Source of the DNA: an uncultured Lachnospiraceae bacterium
GTDB lineage: Bacteria > Bacillota > Clostridia > Lachnospirales > Anaerotignaceae
Direction of reading: 5' to 3'
Assembly (NCBI GenBank): GCA_944383855.1
Contig: CALWRB010000037.1
Span: 1 to 64,000, forward strand
DNA: 64,000 nt
Shown here: positions 58,683 to 64,000 of the stretch, piece after piece
How positions within the stretch are numbered: position 1 is the first letter of the stretch
Layout: each line of letters starts with the position of its first letter
The notes under the pieces: generated by a model
Told to the model about the DNA's origin: nothing
The model's input: the letters and a program-made list of their open reading frames with translations, nothing else
The model's database searches: none
Made by a program: the position numbers and the translations under genes

Positions 58683-60929
58683 TTACTTTCGCATGCTCAT
58701 ATATTTCGCACTGAAGTCCTTTGCGTTCATCGGTTTTTCGTAGAAATACCCCTGCCCGTAATCGCAGCGCAAAGACTTCATCGTTTCCTTATCATGTTCT
58801 GTTTCTATACCTTCCGCTACGGTAGTGATACCCAATCTTTCCGCGAAACGAATCATCTGTTCCAGTATGATCACTCTTCGTTTATTGTCGTCTTCACTGC
58901 CCTTGCGTAAAAATCCTCTGTCAAACTTCAATTCATCGATTTTCAGTTGATAGAGCATATTCAAAGAGGAATAGCCGCTTCCAAAATCATCCATAGAGAT
59001 CCGGAAACCTTTTTCATGCAGTACGTTGATCTGATGGATCATCAGCTCCAGATTTTCCGTGTCCATGTTCTCCAAGATTTCCAAAACGATCCACGAAGGG
59101 GAAATCTCATATTTTTTCACCAGTTTATCCAAATGCTCCGGATAATTTCTGTCTAAAAACAGGTATATTGACTGGTTCACAGAAATCGGGATCGGTTCCA
59201 CTCCGCTGTCAATCCATTTCTTTATTTGCTGGCAAGCTTTTTCCAGCATATACATATCCAGCTTCAAACAGAAACCGTTGCGTTCAAATATCGGTATAAA
59301 TTCATTCGGATAGCGGTACGAGCCGTCCGGCCTGCGCCATCTGACCAATGCCTCCGCCCCCGCAAGCGTATCATCATGCAAATCGAATTTAGGCTGAAGG
59401 AATAGTTTAAACTCCTCATTTTTCAATGCCAAATGCATATAGCTTTCAATGCTGTTCTTTTGTCTGAGCTGTTCATGCAATTCATTGTTATAAAACGCAA
59501 TATCTTTTCGATGCACATTTTTAATGCTCTGCAATGCGACCAGTGCCTGTTCCCTATCGCCATTTAGGGCTATTCCCGCATAAAGCAACAGTTCATAGCT
59601 GTAACCGCCATACTTCAGGGAAGTCTTGTTTACAGAATAAAGGATAGAATTGATTCTTTCCGTTATCACAGCCTCATCATCTGTATTCAGCAAAAGATAA
59701 AACATATCCGCAGACTCACGGCAGAAAAATTCGGTTTTATCCATACTTTTTTCAATTATATTCTTGATATAGCACAGTACTCTGTCCCCTTCTTTTTTCT
59801 GGAACAGATCATTGACGCCTTTAAAATTACGCACGTTCAGTGCAACAACAGCATATGGCTGCCGACCTTTTGGAACTTCCGCAAATTTCTGATCGAAACG
59901 CAGTATATTATCCGCTCCGGTCAGCAAATCGGTATACGCCAAACGAATCAGATTTTTCGTACTTTTTCTGATTTGCGCATAACCCATATAAATCAAGGCA
60001 TTGACCGCAACCGCCACAGTGATCATTACACCGCCGACGATCGCGTAGATATTCCCGATCAAAAACGATGAGCTCCAAATTCTATTCGCGCAGAATAAAT
60101 ACCAACCATTGATGTTCAGCGGTTCCAGATAATAGTGGCATTCTTCGCCTTTGTATTCAAAATCACCAAACATGCTCTCTCCGTTATGGAGAGCTTCTTT
60201 TGTCTTTTGCTTCATATCTTCCGTTAAGTAAGGACCCAAGAAAATATTCTCATACGTTTCCTTTACCAAAGAATACTGCGATCGGATCAAAAAGAAACCG
60301 TCCTGATTGATGATATGGATATATCCTTGCCCATTTTGCACATATCCGCTGTTGGTAACACTCGTAAAACCCTCCAACGTGCCGCTGGCAACCAAAACAG
60401 CGACGACTGTATCCTCTTGATAAACCGGGACAGCATACACGAACACCTTTTGATTCAAATATGCGCTCTGAAACATCTTAGATATAGAATTTTCGCCTTC
60501 AAAAGCTGCTCGGATCGCTTTTTGGGCATACTCATGGGTAGTCTGCGTCGGATTTAAAATCGTGATCCCGTCTGCCACGTTGATGACAGAGGAGCCATCT
60601 TTCAAAATATAAGCAATACTTTTAAAATCATTCTGTTTATCGATTTCTTCCAAACAATTTCCGATCTTATCCAAAGACAGCTCCGTCTTTGCGCTGGTTT
60701 CAAATAATTTCGCAGTAGTGGTCAGAATTTGCATATTCTTATCCAACTGTTCATAGATCCTGTCCTTGCACTCCTGCGTTTCCAACTGCATCTGCAAATG
60801 ATCCGCCTGATGTGAAGCATTTTTGACATAGGCAATCAAACCGGCTGCGATCAAGCTCAGCAAAAGACTGCTTATGATCGTAATGACCGTAAGCTTTTTC
60901 AGTTGTCTTTTTAACATGATATCATCCAT
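58683..60929 (-). CDS. Membrane EAL phosphodiesterase with degenerate GGDEF domain
   Basis: A 748-residue protein. TM1 (about residues 13-35), an extracytoplasmic dCache-like sensor of about 240 residues (ending near ENGWYLFC-type text NINGWYLFCANRIW), TM2 (about 285-310), then a GGDEF domain in which the active motif reads ESADM (CRESADMFYLLL), so cyclase activity is unlikely. The C-terminal EAL domain keeps its metal ligands and catalytic residues (GAEALVRW, SVNQS, LEILENMD, DDFGSGYSS, EGIET), so it probably hydrolyses cyclic-di-GMP. ATG at 60927-60929 is preferred; a GTG nine bases upstream is possible. Confidence 0.9.
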   Translation of the reverse strand: MDDIMLKRQLKKLTVITIISSLLLSLIAAGLIAYVKNASHQADHLQMQLETQECKDRIYEQLDKNMQILTTTAKLFETSAKTELSLDKIGNCLEEIDKQNDFKSIAYILKDGSSVINVADGITILNPTQTTHEYAQKAIRAAFEGENSISKMFQSAYLNQKVFVYAVPVYQEDTVVAVLVASGTLEGFTSVTNSGYVQNGQGYIHIINQDGFFLIRSQYSLVKETYENIFLGPYLTEDMKQKTKEALHNGESMFGDFEYKGEECHYYLEPLNINGWYLFCANRIWSSSFLIGNIYAIVGGVMITVAVAVNALIYMGYAQIRKSTKNLIRLAYTDLLTGADNILRFDQKFAEVPKGRQPYAVVALNVRNFKGVNDLFQKKEGDRVLCYIKNIIEKSMDKTEFFCRESADMFYLLLNTDDEAVITERINSILYSVNKTSLKYGGYSYELLLYAGIALNGDREQALVALQSIKNVHRKDIAFYNNELHEQLRQKNSIESYMHLALKNEEFKLFLQPKFDLHDDTLAGAEALVRWRRPDGSYRYPNEFIPIFERNGFCLKLDMYMLEKACQQIKKWIDSGVEPIPISVNQSIYLFLDRNYPEHLDKLVKKYEISPSWIVLEILENMDTENLELMIHQINVLHEKGFRISMDDFGSGYSSLNMLYQLKIDELKFDRGFLRKGSEDDNKRRVIILEQMIRFAERLGITTVAEGIETEHDKETMKSLRCDYGQGYFYEKPMNAKDFSAKYMSMRK

Positions 60930-61039
60930 TGTTTTCACCAGAATTCACGGCTATATCTTATAGATCCTTTCGGCACCGCGTTTTTGTAAGCGTGGTGTCT
61001 TTTCTACATGCACAGAGTATTTCCCATTGATCGGAATTT

Positions 61040-62863
61040 CTAAAAATATTCTTCCACGATCTTCTTCTCAGCTTCCCAATCCGGCAGCGGTGTAAAAAAT
61101 CGGAATCCCTGTATCACATCGCAATTCATGTTTTTCAGCAATTCTACTTGTTTGTCATTTTCAACGCCTTCCGCCAAAATTGTCATTCCCAGCTCATGCC
61201 CCACTTGTACCATCGCTTTGATAACGGCATTTCCGCTTGGGGTCAGCAAAGAATCGATCAAAGCTTTATCCAATTTGATCCCGTCGATCTGATATTTCTG
61301 TAAGTCATAAAACGACGTAAAGCCTTCTCCGAAATCATCTAAGGCGATCCTTACTCCAAAACGCTTCAGCTGCAAGATATTTTTTTGGATCTGCTGCACA
61401 TTTTTGGCGGCGGTGCTTTCAGTCAGCTCGAAAATCAATAATTCTTTCGCAAAATCATACTGTTTCATGATTTCTTCACACTTAGCCGCAAAATCCGCCG
61501 CTGAAAAAGATTCTCTGGAAAAATTACACGACAAAAAGAAGGATTCGATTTTCTTTTGTTTCAATTCCGAAAGAAATTTGCACGCTTTTTCCAAACAATA
61601 ATAGTCCAGCCGGCTGATGCTTTTTTCCCGTTCCATCAGCGGAACAAATACGCCCGGCATGATCAGTCCTTTTTGCGGATGAATCCAACGCGAAAGCGCC
61701 TCTCCTCCAACGATCCGACCGGAATGGATATCTACATAAAATTGGATATACAGCGCAAATTCATTTCGGATAAAAGCCTGTTCCATGCTTGCCTGCAGCA
61801 GCCTTTCCTGCGTAAGCTGCTGCAAAATGGATTCCTCGCACAAAAGAACTTTTTCTTCCCTCTCTTTCGCGATCAATGCGCACTGAGCAGCGATCACCAT
61901 CATTTCTTTCAAATCAACATCGTTTTTTTGGATCCGATAAATTCCGCAGGTGACTTTCGCATCAGAGATCCCGGAAAGATTTTCTGTATAAAAATTCATT
62001 TCGTTGCAAACTTTCTTAGCCCATTCCAGAGATTTTTCCAGATCCGGACAAAACTTGATCACAGCGAATCCTCTGTTTGCCCATCTGGAAAGCACATCTT
62101 TCGGTTCTTGATTTTGCATCAGCACATCTGAACAGCCGCGCAGAAATTCCTCTGCTTCCCGGACCCCGTTTACCCGATAAAGTCTTTCGGTATCAACGGA
62201 AAAGTACAGCAGGCAGTACAGCACTTTTGTCTTGCTGCCGTAAAGTTTTTTCCAAGCGCTTTGCAGATAGTCCGTATTTCCCATTCCGCTGACTTCGTCC
62301 GTTTCTGTATGGCGGCGAATGGCGTACAGGCTTTTTCTATATTTTCTTACTGTGATAAGAATAATATACAACAACATTATAATTATAAATAACAATGCAC
62401 CGACTGTCAAATAATTATTGTTTTTGTCAATTTTCGTTACGGCTGTATCGATCAAAATGCCGTTTACCTGTTCCGCCGAAACCGTATCCAAATACGCTGT
62501 CAGCTCCTCCCGAAATGCTGCGGGCGCAATTTCCGTAAAACCGATACTGTATTGCTGCTCGTTTTCCCCACTTCCGGCAGAAAAAACCTCTTTTTCCTCC
62601 AATCCGACCAACGGTGCTTCTGTATTGTCGCAGTCGGATACCACATCTACCTGCAAATTTTCAGCCAGCTGCTGCCTGTTGTCCTCCGCGTTTGGTTGAT
62701 AATATACAATATCATACTTGCTCTGCGCAGAAAACTCCGCAAACAGCTGCGGAATGACTCCCTCAAACTTTTCAGTATCCGAATTATAGTATTCTACAGG
62801 ATATCCGTTTGGATTTCCGGCAATATATATTGTAATTTTATCTTCCACGGCATTCCCCTTCAT
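61040..62863 (-). CDS. EAL-domain protein with SBP-like N-terminus and degenerate GGDEF
   Basis: A 607-residue protein. Residues about 8-145 resemble part of a solute-binding (SBP_bac_3) domain (YIAGNPNGYPVEYYNSDTEKF), but no signal peptide or first membrane helix precedes it. One membrane helix follows (about 152-172), then a GGDEF-like domain whose motif is replaced by ANRGF (RWANRGFAVIKF), and a C-terminal EAL domain with intact motifs (GGEALSRW, CNFSRE, FELTES, DDFGEGFTS, EGVEND). Cyclic-di-GMP hydrolysis is likely, or regulated binding. Its ATG overlaps the DivIVA-like gene stop by 4 bases. Confidence 0.88.
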   Translation of the reverse strand: MKGNAVEDKITIYIAGNPNGYPVEYYNSDTEKFEGVIPQLFAEFSAQSKYDIVYYQPNAEDNRQQLAENLQVDVVSDCDNTEAPLVGLEEKEVFSAGSGENEQQYSIGFTEIAPAAFREELTAYLDTVSAEQVNGILIDTAVTKIDKNNNYLTVGALLFIIIMLLYIILITVRKYRKSLYAIRRHTETDEVSGMGNTDYLQSAWKKLYGSKTKVLYCLLYFSVDTERLYRVNGVREAEEFLRGCSDVLMQNQEPKDVLSRWANRGFAVIKFCPDLEKSLEWAKKVCNEMNFYTENLSGISDAKVTCGIYRIQKNDVDLKEMMVIAAQCALIAKEREEKVLLCEESILQQLTQERLLQASMEQAFIRNEFALYIQFYVDIHSGRIVGGEALSRWIHPQKGLIMPGVFVPLMEREKSISRLDYYCLEKACKFLSELKQKKIESFFLSCNFSRESFSAADFAAKCEEIMKQYDFAKELLIFELTESTAAKNVQQIQKNILQLKRFGVRIALDDFGEGFTSFYDLQKYQIDGIKLDKALIDSLLTPSGNAVIKAMVQVGHELGMTILAEGVENDKQVELLKNMNCDVIQGFRFFTPLPDWEAEKKIVEEYF

Positions 62864-63372
62864 TCTCCGCTTTCACTTTTTCGTTCAAATAAAGACATAT
62901 TCCCGCAAGGAGCGCTCTGCATCGTTTCCTCAGCCGTATCCGTAAGTCCCTGTATTTGCATATCCATGCTGTTTAATGTTTCCCGGACTTTTTCCCGCAG
63001 ATCAGAAATTGATTTTTGATAATGCAGCAATTCTTTCTTTTTTTGTTTCAGATCTTCGTAAAATTTTTCCATTTCCGCCTTTTGTTTTTCCTCCGCTTCC
63101 GCCTGCATCGTCTGCGCAAAACGTTTCGCGTCAAGCAGCGTCATAGAGATCATATCCTGATGTGTGACATGATTTTCCAGCTTTTGCTTCGTTTCCAAAA
63201 GTTCGTTTTCCAACGTATGTATTCTGGAAAGATACATTTCTTCCTTCTTTTTGATCTCTTCCTCTTTTTCTAACAATGTTGTGGAAAATTTATCCTCCAT
63301 AGAGGAAACAAGTTGATAAACACTATCTTTCTGATAACCCCAAAATCCTCTTTTTAATTGATCGATCTCCAT
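62860..63372 (-). CDS. DivIVA-like coiled-coil protein
   Basis: A 170-residue protein. The N-terminal 25 residues (RGFWGYQKDSVYQLVSSMED) resemble the DivIVA lipid-binding motif with its GY-x-VD pattern. Residues about 30-140 are a Lys/Glu-rich coiled coil, with a short tail after a second coil (MDMQIQGLTDTAEETMQ). DivIVA relatives mark curved membranes or poles and recruit partners. Placement between a polysaccharide glycosyltransferase and an EAL protein suggests a scaffolding role; this is inference. The stop overlaps the next start. Confidence 0.75.
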   Translation of the reverse strand: MEIDQLKRGFWGYQKDSVYQLVSSMEDKFSTTLLEKEEEIKKKEEMYLSRIHTLENELLETKQKLENHVTHQDMISMTLLDAKRFAQTMQAEAEEKQKAEMEKFYEDLKQKKKELLHYQKSISDLREKVRETLNSMDMQIQGLTDTAEETMQSAPCGNMSLFERKSESGE

Positions 63373-63386
63373 AAAAAACTCCTTTC

Positions 63387-64000
63387 TTAAAGTCTAAAAT
63401 CCATTTCCTTACGCTCAATGCTGCCCCACTGATGTTTTTTCTTCTTATAACCCACAAGCGCCGTTGCGCGAACCCATGCTAACATCAGCCGCAGAAAAGA
63501 AACTTCTACGGCACAAAGCCCTATGACTTTTAAAACATCGCTTGCCGACAATTTCAAATCTATCGTATGGATCCGTGAGAAAAAAGCCGTTAAGGACAGG
63601 ATCGACGAGTATAAAACATACATCAGAAAAAACAAAATCATAAACGGCACATTGATCAAATCCAATAGAAAAGCTATCACGATCGTCAGAATCCCAAACA
63701 CCTCAATGTACGGCGAAAAAAGCTCATAGAGCAAAAAATACAGATAAGAGATCAAGCCGACCAGACCATACTTCAAATTGAAGAATATTTTTCTATGCAT
63801 CATCATGCTCTGAAACAAACCGATATGCCATCTTCTGCGCTGTTTGCATAAGTCCCTCAATTTTTCGGGTGCCTGTGTCCAGCAGATCGCATCTGTAGCG
63901 TATTTCATTTTATATGGTATATTATTTTCTATACAAAACTCATGCAGCTTGACGACCAGTTCCATATCTTCTCCCATGGTATCGGCATCATACCCACCCG
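63387..64000 (-). CDS. Membrane glycosyltransferase family 2 protein (5' end outside window)
   Basis: 203 C-terminal residues are visible. The GT2 acidic motif appears as GGYDADTMGEDMELVVKLH and the processive-enzyme QxxRW motif as CKQRRRWHIGLFQSM, followed by about three to four membrane segments. This is the BcsA/PgaC/HasA-like architecture for polymerising and exporting a polysaccharide. No PilZ domain is seen in the visible C-terminus. It lies at the head of a gene group with a DivIVA-like protein and two EAL proteins. Confidence 0.88.
   Translation of the reverse strand, partial: GGYDADTMGEDMELVVKLHEFCIENNIPYKMKYATDAICWTQAPEKLRDLCKQRRRWHIGLFQSMMMHRKIFFNLKYGLVGLISYLYFLLYELFSPYIEVFGILTIVIAFLLDLINVPFMILFFLMYVLYSSILSLTAFFSRIHTIDLKLSASDVLKVIGLCAVEVSFLRLMLAWVRATALVGYKKKKHQWGSIERKEMDFRL

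Noticed and set aside
1-64000. tRNA, rRNA, CRISPR, insertion sequences or prophage
   Set aside because: No cloverleaf-like stretch, repeat-spacer array, transposase, integrase or phage structural gene was found by reading.

Overview
The window reads as chromosomal DNA of a spore-forming, anaerobic, amino-acid-fermenting member of the Clostridia (Firmicutes). Evidence: a complete spoIIIAA-AH operon; the clostridial gene run asp23-nusB-xseAB-ispA-dxs-tlyA-nadK-argR-recN; sigma-A promoters and A/G-rich Shine-Dalgarno sites throughout; and OrtAB, an enzyme of clostridial ornithine fermentation. Base composition by eye is moderately AT-rich. A Lachnospirales-like lineage is my guess, not proven here. 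No rRNA, tRNA, CRISPR array, insertion sequence or prophage was seen. Most genes lie on the minus strand.

Left part (1-20 kb). An RraA-like aldolase runs off the left edge. It is divergent from a LacI-type regulator, and three 13-bp direct repeats cover its promoter start. Then, on the minus strand, come pyruvate carboxylase, radA, a conserved small protein, clpC (own sigma-A promoter and a degenerate CIRCE-like element), a pseudouridine synthase overlapping a GH13 enzyme, an acyltransferase, a CNNM/CorC-type protein, an ABC-F ATPase, deoC and a secreted glycoside-hydrolase-like protein.

Middle (20-46 kb). An aroE-aroK fusion on the plus strand faces the recN-argR-nadK-tlyA-dxs-ispA-xseBA-nusB cluster, followed by asp23 and the spoIIIA operon. 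A LytTR regulator is divergent from spoIIIAA. Next are an SGNH hydrolase, lipoate ligase, a D,D-carboxypeptidase, scpB, scpA, an M50-like protein with a broken zinc motif, a MATE exporter with dinB, and a membrane acyltransferase-like protein.

Right part (46-64 kb). A small XRE/membrane-protein operon has a near-consensus promoter flanked by two perfect inverted repeats. clpB carries a perfect CIRCE operator; glnS follows. The most coherent system is a sigma-54 module: a sensor kinase with a periplasmic amino-acid-binding-type domain and a sigma-54 activator lie directly upstream of a textbook -24/-12 promoter that drives an NhaC-family transporter and ortA-ortB. A 34-bp near-palindrome sits where an activator site would be expected. 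At the right edge, a membrane glycosyltransferase, a DivIVA-like coiled-coil protein and two EAL proteins with degenerate GGDEF domains look like an exopolysaccharide locus under cyclic-di-GMP control.
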